Part shown: positions 1 through 7,090 of the stretch, in pieces
Layout of the letters: each line of letters opens with the position of its first letter
Position numbering within the stretch: the stretch's first letter is position 1
NCBI GenBank assembly: GCA_016748015.1
Contig: JAAOMT010000299.1
Span: 409,307 to 419,352, forward strand
Source: Geosiphon pyriformis
Lineage: Eukaryota > Glomeromycota > Glomeromycetes > Archaeosporales > Geosiphonaceae
DNA length: 10,046 nucleotides
Reading direction: 5' to 3'
Notes under the pieces: model-generated
Database searches by the model: none
What the model saw: only the letters and a program-made list of their open reading frames with translations
What the model was told of the DNA's origin: nothing
Translations under genes and position numbers: made by a program

Positions 1-27
1 AAAAAAAAAAAAAAAAAAAAAAAAAAA
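1..27. repeat. poly(A) run at left edge
   Basis: The window opens with 27 consecutive A before unique sequence begins. The right edge also ends in a poly(A) run, so this is probably a contig boundary caused by a homopolymer and not a biological end. No telomere-type repeat is present. Confidence 0.9.
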
Positions 28-343
28 GTATCAACCCTATGTTTATGTCATGGTTTGATGTTTTGTTTACAAAAATTACATGTTTTTTCGAAGATCGAAT
101 CCTGATTATTTTTTATGAAAAAAAAAAGACATCATAGAAATTAAAAAATGCTGCCAGTTTTGGTAATTTGTGGGTTCACCAAAAGCCTAGCCAAATTGAG
201 GATATTTTTACATAAAATCAGGTGATGGAGATGAAAGATACAAGCAATGGTGTTCGCGCGGCGAAGGTTTATGTTTTAATGTAGATGGTAGCGTAATTTT
301 AGTATCAGCGTATAAAATTCTTAAAAATGTATATGAATTTGTG

Positions 344-371
344 GATTGATTGATTGATTGATTGATTGATT
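344..371. repeat. (GATT)7 microsatellite
   Basis: Seven uninterrupted GATT units. The first unit supplies the TGA that closes the small open frame to its left. Confidence 0.95.
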
Positions 372-526
372 AATTTTTGAGAATGAAAGTGGCATCATAT
401 CGGGTGTAAAACAAAAGAAAATCTAAAACTACAAGTATTTACACACCCAATCTATACATAATTGACGCTTACTTCACGCTCATTGATTTTTTTTTCAACA
501 AGGAAACTATACGAGAGATGAATCAT

Positions 527-552
<26 letters not shown>
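527..552. repeat. (TA)13 microsatellite
   Basis: Thirteen uninterrupted TA dinucleotides about 245 bp beyond the stop codon of the minus-strand gene, possibly inside or just past its 3' UTR. Confidence 0.95.
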
Positions 553-557
<5 letters not shown>

Positions 558-794
558 AAAGAACTATCAAAACCACACACAAGTGAAAACGAAGATTACA
601 TGAAAAAAGATGCTATATATGTAGCAAATTTTGAAAACAATAATTGTTCAGTTTGGAAAGTACGAAGAGATTGTGTATGTGAATGTGAATGAGAAGAAAC
701 TATATGAATTGGGTTCAAATGTTTTTGATCGTGCTTAATACTAATATACTCATAAGTAATGAAAAAAATCAGAAAGTTGTTTCCCCTTTTTTAA

Positions 795-2897
795 TTATGA
801 AATGGAGCATCCTCTGGCAAACCACCATTGCTCTCGCAATTGGCTGATCCATGAATTGATTAACTTTAATCTTTCGCGAACCGAACGTAATTGTAACAAT
901 CGATATTTGTCATATTCATCGATTGGAATCACACTAGCAACCCAAAAGGAGAAATCACTTGGATCATCTGGCATTTCACCATAAGTCGAATTCAATCTTT
1001 GCAGCAGCCATGGTGCACCACCATTTCGTAAATCTTCAATAAAATCGCGTGCCATATTTATTAATTCTGCAGTGGTAGGCTCATTGATGGGGGTATTTGC
1101 AGGATCAGAGTTGTGAAGTTCTGCTGCGGAGATTTCTTGTCTTTCTAATCTTGCTTCTTGTTCTGCATCGATATCATCGATTCGTTCGATCCTTCCCATG
1201 TGGTATCCGTCTCTTTGTTTTCGATCCAATACTCGGAATCGATACGAACCAATTGTTTCCACTAATGATCGCCCATCGGCTAAAAACTCGGTGGATCGAA
1301 TCTCGAGCATAGTACCAAATTCACTATAGCCTTGCTGACCATTTCTCGCTGGTAAGACCATCCCAAAGTGACGTTGACGTGTTTCCAGACACCTTCTTAT
1401 CATGAGTCTATATTTAGGCTCAAATACGTGTAAGAAACAAGGCATCTTTGGGAAGACGAGATTACAAACAAAGATCGGGGTATCCTCCATGTTATCATAA
1501 AGTTCATGTTCAGCGAGTGTTCGTCGTTCTTGATACAAGTCTGGATACAGAGTTTGAATTAATAGTGTGATAGTCCTATTGATCGGATGATTGGTGAAAA
1601 AGGTATAACTAACACGTAAATGAAATCTACATAAAGGACATTTGTCATTATGATCTAAGGAGCGTGTAAGACAAGGTTTACAGAATGAATGACCACATGG
1701 TGTCGTTATTGGGTCATAAAAGAGGGAACAACAGACTTGACAATCTAATTCTGAGAGCATTGTTTTTTGTAAATTCTGTAGATTTTGTGCTAATGACATT
1801 GAAGGAGCTGGTCCAGTGGTGGTAGTATGTGAACTCGATTGATATTCTTCGATGAATGTCAATGATCTGCTAGTATTGCCTTTCACATAAGTTGGTGGTA
1901 ATTCGTTATCCTCTTCATCTGAAACCTCGTCAAGATGTCGTTCTAGAAAATGAAAATCTGGATCTGGGTCTTCTTCTTCATCTTCTTCATCTTCCTCGTA
2001 TGAGGTATTGACATAAGACTGGTTATGAGGTTGCTGGTGATTTTGTGAAGTTTGACTCATATGTATTATATGTGAATATCGTTGTGAATGATCAGAATTT
2101 AAAATGGTTTGACGATGAGCTTGAACAGGGTGATCGTCTTCATCACTATCATCACGTCTGGATAATCGTGATGATAATATTTGTTGCTGTTGTTGGATTT
2201 GAAGACTTTGGTCTTGAAGATATAATCTATGTTGCTGCTGTTGTTGTTGTAGCGTAACGATTGGTACGTGAGCAGAAAGTTGTGTTCTACAGAGGTCCGT
2301 AAGATTATGTATTATTACATCTGTTTTAATCTCGGTTATTGAATGTCGACGCCCACAATCAACATCAGGACAAAATCTTCTTGAACCAGTTGATGAACCT
2401 ATTGGTGAATTGGTTCGAAGATTTGTGTAGTAATGAAAGCAGGAACGACAAAAGGTATTCCCACAAGATAATGTCACTGGATCAGTGAAAAGACAACAAC
2501 AAATGGGACAAGTGAGTAAACGTAGAATTCTTTCGGCGTCTTGTTGAAATTTTATTTGTAATTTTCGTTCATCTGGTTGATATGATTCTTGTCTAAGATT
2601 TGATGATTGCGTTCGTAATGATAAATGAGATGATTGTTGTTGATGTTGCTGTTGCTGTTGCTGATCGTGATGATGATGGTATTGTAATTGTGGTTGTGGT
2701 TGTTGTGATTGTGAATGATCCTGAGATGATTGTGAATTACAATTTGATTGAAGAATGTATTGTAATTGATGTTGTTCTTGTAACTGTAGATGGGAGTATT
2801 GATCATTATGTAATTCTTCTGGTTCCTGTGTCTGATGATGTTCTTGTTGTGAATCATCATCATCAGAATCAGGGTTAAGTAAGTCAATAATATTCAT
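795..2897 (-). CDS. crgA: CrgA-like RING-RING-LON protein, putative E3 ubiquitin ligase and carotenogenesis repressor
   Basis: Intronless frame of 700 residues. Order: acidic patch (11-15); Gln/His-rich region (33-90, 24 of 58 residues Gln); RING 1 with C130, C133, C145, N147, C150, C153, C176, C181; second Gln-rich stretch (217-239); acidic run (301-314); canonical C3HC4 RING 2 with C386, C389, C401, H403, C406, C409, C420, C423; LON substrate-binding (PUA-like) domain at about 473-685; C-terminal CaaX box C697-S-I-S. There is no AAA+ or Ser-Lys protease domain, so it is not a Lon protease. Start: a stop lies in frame at 2997-2999, the first ATG after it is at 2895-2897 with A at -3, and the next Met is residue 280. 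Known of the family: Mucor circinelloides CrgA represses light-inducible carotenogenesis and promotes mono- and di-ubiquitylation of MCWC-1b. Assignment rests on architecture alone; a paralogue or a broader fungal RING-LON relative is possible. Confidence 0.85.
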   Translation of the reverse strand: MNIIDLLNPDSDDDDSQQEHHQTQEPEELHNDQYSHLQLQEQHQLQYILQSNCNSQSSQDHSQSQQPQPQLQYHHHHDQQQQQQHQQQSSHLSLRTQSSNLRQESYQPDERKLQIKFQQDAERILRLLTCPICCCLFTDPVTLSCGNTFCRSCFHYYTNLRTNSPIGSSTGSRRFCPDVDCGRRHSITEIKTDVIIHNLTDLCRTQLSAHVPIVTLQQQQQQHRLYLQDQSLQIQQQQQILSSRLSRRDDSDEDDHPVQAHRQTILNSDHSQRYSHIIHMSQTSQNHQQPHNQSYVNTSYEEDEEDEEEDPDPDFHFLERHLDEVSDEEDNELPPTYVKGNTSRSLTFIEEYQSSSHTTTTGPAPSMSLAQNLQNLQKTMLSELDCQVCCSLFYDPITTPCGHSFCKPCLTRSLDHNDKCPLCRFHLRVSYTFFTNHPINRTITLLIQTLYPDLYQERRTLAEHELYDNMEDTPIFVCNLVFPKMPCFLHVFEPKYRLMIRRCLETRQRHFGMVLPARNGQQGYSEFGTMLEIRSTEFLADGRSLVETIGSYRFRVLDRKQRDGYHMGRIERIDDIDAEQEARLERQEISAAELHNSDPANTPINEPTTAELINMARDFIEDLRNGGAPWLLQRLNSTYGEMPDDPSDFSFWVASVIPIDEYDKYRLLQLRSVRERLKLINSWISQLREQWWFARGCSIS
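2181..2249 (-). repeat. Gln-coding repeat tract 2 (residues 217-239)
   Basis: Two Gln runs, six at 217-222 and five at 235-239, are separated by a short His/Leu/Tyr-containing segment. They lie between the two RING fingers. Together with the N-terminal region they give the protein two separate Gln-rich segments, as described for CrgA of Mucor. Confidence 0.85.
2634..2663 (-). repeat. Gln-coding repeat tract 1 (residues 79-88)
   Basis: CAA/CAG/CAT codons on the minus strand encode six Gln, one His and three Gln inside the first Gln-rich region. Four His precede it at residues 74-77. Mixed CAA and CAG codons partly break the DNA repeat, which should slow slippage compared with a pure tract. 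Confidence 0.85.
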
Positions 2898-3060
2898 GGT
2901 GTGTCGTGTTATTAAATTGCGTAAAAGTTGAAGGGAAGAATTAACACGCGACAGTTTGAAAAAGTTCAAAATTTGAGAAAAAAAGATTAAAAAAATTTAA
3001 GATAATTAAGTTTTCCAAAATTTTAATTAGAGTACTTTTGTTAGAGGTTGGATGTTTTTT

Positions 3061-3098
3061 GTTGTTGTTGTTGTTGTTGTTCTTGTTGTTCTTGTTGT
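3061..3098. repeat. (GTT)7 plus CTT/GTT variants
   Basis: Seven GTT units at 3061-3081 are followed by two interrupted CTTGTTGTT-type units. On the minus strand this reads as CAA-rich sequence and would translate as poly-Gln. That reading has only a TTG start and lies in the leader or promoter of the RING-LON gene. Confidence 0.9.
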
Positions 3099-3103
3099 AA
3101 AAA

Positions 3104-3106
3104 ATA

Positions 3107-3125
<19 letters not shown>
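3104..3125. repeat. (AT)11 microsatellite
   Basis: Alternating AT tract directly next to the GTT repeat and followed by more T/A-rich sequence. It lies about 210-230 bp upstream of the gene's ATG. Confidence 0.9.
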
Positions 3126-3138
<13 letters not shown>

Positions 3139-3304
3139 AATGTATATTATTGTTCTTTAAAGATTTAATTCCAACCGATAATTTCTCAGGACAAACGTTG
3201 CGTGATTTTTTTTTTTGAAAGTTATTTGTCAAAGATGTTTTAAAATTTAGTTCCGAGACCAATTTAAAATAAATATGTTGGATTTGGAAGTAACAAAAAG
3301 TCTG

Positions 3305-3312
3305 TATTTATA
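3305..3312 (-). promoter_or_regulatory. TATA-box-like element
   Basis: On the minus strand it reads TATAAATA, a full match to TATAWAWR, about 410 bp upstream of the ATG. Use would imply a long leader. In DNA this AT-rich such matches are expected by chance. Confidence 0.25.
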
Positions 3313-3422
3313 AATCGGGTGATATTGAGAAAATGGGGAGGTGGAGAATAAGTTTTTGTGTTAGTGTTGTTGTTTAAAGCGCATTGCCTTGATGAGGTAA
3401 GCACAATGAGGTAAGCGAGATG

Positions 3423-3427
3423 ATTGG
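3423..3427 (-). promoter_or_regulatory. CCAAT-box-like element
   Basis: ATTGG on the plus strand reads CCAAT on the gene's strand, about 110 bp upstream of the TATA-like element. The order CCAAT-TATA-ATG is sensible, but a pentamer is weak evidence on its own. Confidence 0.2.
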
Positions 3428-3730
3428 AAGCACAAATAGAACAAAAAAGATAAGAAGTAACTTCTTTAATCTTTTTTGGACTAGTTAAACCAAAAATGAA
3501 ATAGTAATAATCACCTTTGGTAGAAATAATGAAATGGAAAGGTATTTTGTTGAAATAATTTGCCTTTTGAATGATAGATGGATGGGTGGGGATTTAATTG
3601 CTAAACGAACAAAAAAAGGTAATGAAAATGAGTTAAATTTGATTCAAGAGAATTAAAAATAGGAAAAAGGTGTTCTCAGTTTTTAATATTTCACCTCAAA
3701 GAGTTTCCTGCCTTGGGAGGGTGTGGTCGG

Positions 3731-3755
3731 TTGGGTTGGGTTGGGTTGGGTTGGT
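3731..3755 (+). repeat. (TTGGG)4 repeat, G-quadruplex motif
   Basis: Four GGG tracts at 3733-3735, 3738-3740, 3743-3745 and 3748-3750 are separated by TT loops, a textbook G3N2G3N2G3N2G3 motif. It lies about 840 bp upstream of the gene's ATG. Its left flank, about 3715-3730, is also G-rich. Confidence 0.9.
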
Positions 3756-3950
3756 TTATTGTTTGGTAAAATGTATTTAGAAATAAGTCTTTGTAATATA
3801 TTATATTTCGAAAAATTTGGGCAGGATAAATTATATATTATTTCTTTGGTTCTTGAAGAAATTATTTTGAATAACTAATAAAAAATTTTTGAAGCGGGCA
3901 GCCAAGCTTTTTAAGGTTTTTTTTCTAAATTGATCGGATCCTGTGTAGTA

Positions 3951-3990
3951 GTGGTGGTGGTGGTGGTGGTGGTGGTGGTGGTGGTGGTGG
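3951..3990 (+). repeat. (GTG)13 microsatellite
   Basis: Forty bases of uninterrupted GTG units, followed by degenerate GGT-like units to about 4010. Repeated GG pairs make a two-tetrad quadruplex possible. Confidence 0.95.
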
Positions 3991-4033
3991 TAGTTATGGT
4001 AGTTGTGGTGAACGGACTACTAGGCTGAGAAGG

Positions 4034-4035
<2 letters not shown>

Positions 4036-4094
<59 letters not shown>
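4036..4094. repeat. (ATA)n microsatellite, about 19 copies
   Basis: Uninterrupted AAT/ATA triplet tract of about 59 bp, only 46 bp from the GTG tract. Confidence 0.95.
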
Positions 4095-4507
4095 TACAAG
4101 AGAAAAAGAAATTTATTTAGTATGAATAAATTTTTTATATTCTAGAGTATCGTCGATTAAAATAAGTTTTATATAAAGATGGCGATTTTAGTGAATTGTT
4201 AGTTTAAAAAGCTTGTCTCTCTGTCTATGATTACTACATGAAGTTTACTAAACGGGAAAAATCGATAGACAATACACAGATGATGAAAAAGGGGTCGAGT
4301 ATTAATATAAAAAAAAAGAAATTACTTTTATTTATATTATATACATTAAATCGATAGGTGATTAAATAATGGGAAGTCGATGAAGACAGGTTTGAAAGTA
4401 CTTTGAGGAAAAAAGGAGAAAGGATGGGGATTGACACATGAATAAAAAAAGAGTGACAATTATAAAGGATTTTGATAAGAAAGTGTGGCTGGAAAGGATG
4501 ATGATTA

Positions 4508-4530
4508 GGGATGAGGGATGGGGTTTAGGG
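4508..4530 (+). other. G-quadruplex motif (non-tandem)
   Basis: G tracts at 4508-4510, 4515-4517, 4520-4523 and 4528-4530 are separated by loops of 4, 2 and 4 bases. Unlike the other two motifs in the window, it is not part of a perfect tandem repeat. Confidence 0.75.
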
Positions 4531-4706
4531 TTTGAAATGATTCCGAAAGAATCAGTCGTCGTCGTCAGATGTTTCAGATATGAAAGTTGAAAAGGGTAAA
4601 AAAATTTGGAAAAGAAATTAAGAGAGAAATGAAATCGAGGATAAAAAGTTTAATCATCGGGGAGGAGAGAGGAAACTAGATGAGGCGAATGTTTTAGCTT
4701 AGTTTA

Positions 4707-4727
4707 TTATATATATATATATATATA

Positions 4728-4766
<39 letters not shown>
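4707..4766. repeat. Compound (AT)12-(CT)15 microsatellite
   Basis: An AT tract to 4730 passes directly into CT units from 4731 to 4760, with a short TTCTCT tail. It is the main C-bearing repeat on the plus strand in the left half of the window. Confidence 0.95.
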
Positions 4767-5038
4767 AGTTTAGAAGGGTAATAATAGTAAGAATAAAAAA
4801 TAAAAAATAGGTGACAAAAATTGGAAACGGTTAGATATTAAAAAAAAAAAGATGAATATATATTTAGAGTGAATCCATATATAATTTAACTTGGAAAGAA
4901 TGGACAACAAAGTTCTTCACCTGCCACAAATTTTTTGGTGTCTACTTTTTTTAACTAGTCCTCCCGAGAAACAAAAAAAACCAGTATGGCTTGTCAAAAA
5001 AAAAACAAAATCCATATATATCTGTATATCTCTGTATG

Positions 5039-5067
5039 TATGTGTGTGTGTGTGTGTGCGTGTTTAA

Positions 5068-5102
<35 letters not shown>

Positions 5103-5120
5103 TGTATGTATGTATGTATG

Positions 5121-5154
<34 letters not shown>

Positions 5155-5164
5155 TGTATGTATA
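5039..5164. repeat. Compound TG / AAGT / ATGT microsatellite
   Basis: A (TG)n tract to about 5062 is followed by AAGT units at about 5069-5102 (about 8 copies) and by ATGT units to 5164, with one TATATA interruption near 5121-5127. Three different motifs abut within 126 bp. The minus-strand translation is Tyr/Ile/His/Thr low complexity and not a gene. Confidence 0.95.
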
Positions 5165-5520
5165 TAGTATCTTTTTGATTTATTATTTTTGTCGTGAAAT
5201 ATATTCTCGGGGCGAATAATATGTGAAAAAAACAAGAAACATTGAATTAAATGAATCGGAGTCTTTTGATCCAAGGGATTTTTTGAAAAAATGACAGCAG
5301 CAGGGTGTGATATTTCTTTGTGTGATCTTTTGACTTGGATAGAAATTTTTCGATCGAGACTCTAAAAAATTCATCGATATGAACGTCACACAGTGATCAG
5401 AAGTACAAATATGTTAAAAGGTCTTTTGGATTCGATGGTTGGGATTTTAAGACTATTCAAAAAAAGGTTATTGAGAATCGATCAACTTTTTAGTAATAAA
5501 ATAATAATATCAATGAGAGG

Positions 5521-5579
5521 ATTGATTGATTGATGGATGGATGGACGGATGGGATGGGATGGGATGGGATGGGATGGAT
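5521..5579 (+). repeat. Compound GATT / GATG / GGGAT repeat with G-quadruplex motif
   Basis: GATT units grade into GATG units and then GGGAT units. Five GGG tracts at 5551, 5556, 5561, 5566 and 5571 with AT loops meet the canonical quadruplex pattern. The order suggests stepwise repeat evolution by point mutation and expansion. Confidence 0.9.
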
Positions 5580-5674
5580 TCAAAAAATTTTTAAACTCGA
5601 CTTTTTTACCATGAAATCTAATTCTTCAAATCATCACAATAAATAATGTTTATACAATGTAAATAGATAAATAA

Positions 5675-5715
5675 TAAATAAATAAATAAATAGCTAACTA
5701 AATAAATAAATAAAA
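5675..5715. repeat. (AAAT)n microsatellite, interrupted
   Basis: Two AAAT blocks are separated by a short GCTAACT-containing interruption. The minus-strand translation is Leu/Ile/Phe/Tyr-rich and looks like a membrane segment only because of the repeat. Confidence 0.85.
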
Positions 5716-5915
5716 TGAATATATATATTTTACTATATATTACTATAGATGATTTTCTTGCTTGCATTGTTTGTGTGGCGAAGACATATACAAGATTATG
5801 AAGGTGAATTGGGGAGAATGCGTTTTTTTTTATGTTTACCAATAAAGAAATCTAAAAGTAACATTCATTTCTCACCTATTCAAAAATTTATATCGACATT
5901 GTAATAGAATGAATT

Positions 5916-6000
5916 TTTCTCGATTCACATTTACCTTTCGCAGGAAGGTACAAGTAAATCAGTGAACTCCTCTTATCAGTTACTAATGATAATCGAGAAA
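5916..6000. other. Nested inverted repeats (multi-stem hairpin candidate)
   Basis: An outer perfect 10-bp pair, TTTCTCGATT at 5916-5925 with AATCGAGAAA at 5991-6000, encloses an inner hairpin. In the inner hairpin TTCAC (5924-5928), ATTTAC (5929-5934) and CTT (5935-5937) face AAG (5945-5947), GTAAAT (5954-5959) and GTGAA (5962-5966). There is a 7-nt apical loop, a one-sided 6-nt internal loop and a 2-nt bulge. The segment is GC-richer than its surroundings and free of simple repeats. It matches no RNA family I recognise. Confidence 0.5.
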
Positions 6001-6086
6001 TTTGAAAAAATTTTCGAATATTAAATTTTTGCCCACTTCCCTTGGGATGATATAATTTTTGTTCATCATCTACTACTAATTTGCCA

Positions 6087-6270
<184 letters not shown>

Positions 6271-6530
6271 AAAAAGAGTTGATTGGTTGGTTGATTACAA
6301 ATGGATGAATGAAAGATTTTTATTTTAAGAATTCGTGGTTTTTTTGACATCTTGATCCGAGGTGTATGATGTAACACCTAATCATTCAAATAAAATAGTT
6401 CATTCTGAAATCGAGATTTCATTAAAAAAGGGCCAATTTTTAAAGTGGTTTATGATTCTAATAATTTTTTTTGTTAATCCAACAGCATATAAAAACATGT
6501 TAATCAGAAATAAAAATTCATTTATTGTGA

Positions 6531-6573
6531 AATGAAATGAATGAATGAATGAATGAATGAATAAATAAATGAA
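6531..6573. repeat. (GAAT)n / (AAAT)n microsatellite
   Basis: GAAAT and GAAT units run into AAAT units. The right edge, AAATAAATGAAAT, is followed by a near-complementary ATTTCATTTTATTT, forming an imperfect inverted repeat centred near 6576. Confidence 0.85.
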
Positions 6574-6849
6574 ATTATTTCATTTTATTTTTATTAATAA
6601 TAATAATAGTATATTATTGTGAACGAATTTTTGAACCTTTCAAAAATCGATCGACAACTCACTAACCATTTTTAATTGTGGTAACCAAATTTCCAGAGTG
6701 AAAATAATCTCTTTTGGGGAATTTCGGAGTATTAAAAGTGGACATTTAAACCGGTTTGACTCGAGTGGGATTATACAGCATCATTATCTGATCTTTTATA
6801 TGGTTTCTCTGTAATCAGAAATGATAACAATGTACGCGTTGAAAAAAGG

Positions 6850-6883
6850 TTTTTATTTTTTTTTATAAAAAAAAAAAAAAAAA
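6850..6883. repeat. Oligo(T)-oligo(A) junction
   Basis: T-rich stretch followed by TA and about 17 A. It is one of several T-tract to A-tract junctions in the right half of the window (also near 6992, 9547 and 10015). Confidence 0.85.
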
Positions 6884-6974
6884 TGTCTTCGTAATTCTTA
6901 ACGTAAGCACAGACATCAGCATAACATAAGAAATCGTCAGCATGATAGTACGAGAGAAAAACGGCAAGGAGGAA

Positions 6975-7011
6975 AATTTTCTACTTTTTTTTAAAAAAAA
7001 AGTAGAAAATT
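6975..7011. other. Near-perfect palindrome with T8/A9 core
   Basis: The left arm (6975-6992) reads AATTTTCTAC then eight T. The right arm (6993-7011) reads nine A then GTAGAAAATT. The arms are complementary apart from one extra A and have no loop. The CTAC/GTAG pairs make it more than a trivial T/A junction. Confidence 0.8.
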
Positions 7012-7090
7012 ATAATAAACCTTTTCTGAACTAGAAATTTACAAACAATTTTCGGATCACACGGTGGTAAGATTAAATTAAATTTTTTTT

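Larger units (their letters stand above)
28..794. other. Intergenic region downstream of the RING-LON gene
   Basis: This AT-rich stretch lies beyond the stop codon of the minus-strand gene and must contain its 3' UTR. I see no AATAAA signal on the minus strand, so the polyadenylation site cannot be placed. It holds a (GATT)7 tract and a (TA)13 tract. A GC-richer patch at about 245-270 lies in a plus-strand frame open from 200 to a TGA at 347-349 (49 codons). That frame is not low complexity, but I do not recognise it and have not called it as a gene. Confidence 0.6.
2898..3450 (-). promoter_or_regulatory. Presumed 5' leader and promoter of the RING-LON gene
   Basis: This is the region immediately upstream of the ATG. 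The first 100 bp read as pyrimidine-rich on the coding strand. Further up come a GTT/CTT repeat, a TA tract, a TATA-like box at 3305-3312 and a CCAAT pentamer at 3423-3427, both in minus orientation. I see no other gene competing for this space. The transcription start cannot be fixed from sequence. Confidence 0.45.
3451..5900. other. Gene-free repeat-rich region, left part
   Basis: I find no supportable gene. Open frames on either strand are short, start at non-ATG codons or consist of translated microsatellites. The plus strand is visibly richer in G than C. The region contains three G-quadruplex motifs and GTG, AAT, AT/CT, TG, AAGT, ATGT, GATT, GGGAT and AAAT tracts, annotated separately. 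Confidence 0.6.

Noticed and set aside
93-101. tRNA B-box-like sequence GATCGAATC
   Set aside because: No A box at a suitable distance, no cloverleaf and no acceptor stem. A chance match.
795-1480. ATP-dependent Lon protease
   Set aside because: Only the LON N-terminal substrate-binding domain is present. There is no Walker A/B AAA+ module and no Ser-Lys protease domain.
802-2887. Plus-strand and alternative-frame open frames inside the RING-LON gene
   Set aside because: They are short, low in complexity where they cross Gln/His or acidic coding repeats, and are shadows of the minus-strand gene, which has clear domains.
2898-2969. Extension of the RING-LON protein by 24 residues to a start at 2967-2969
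   Set aside because: That codon is TTG, not ATG. An in-frame stop lies at 2997-2999, and the first in-frame ATG after it is at 2895-2897 with A at -3, so the 700-residue form is preferred.
3041-3262. 73-residue minus-strand frame with a Gln-rich end upstream of the RING-LON gene
   Set aside because: It starts at TTG. Its composition comes from the TA and GTT/CTT repeats, with no domain. It is treated as leader or promoter DNA.
3731-3755. Telomere-like repeat (TTGGG, also TTTAGGG-like words near 4524)
   Set aside because: Too few units, internal position, and not a continuous telomere array. Explained better as ordinary microsatellite and G-rich sequence.
4234-4437. 67-residue minus-strand frame with hydrophobic stretches
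   Set aside because: It starts at GTG, has no recognisable domain, and its hydrophobicity follows from A/T-rich codons.
4951-5389. Two overlapping minus-strand frames across the TG/AAGT/ATGT repeat
   Set aside because: The longer is mostly translated microsatellite. The other begins at GTG and has no domain. A 24-codon plus-strand ATG frame at 5291-5365 is too short to support.
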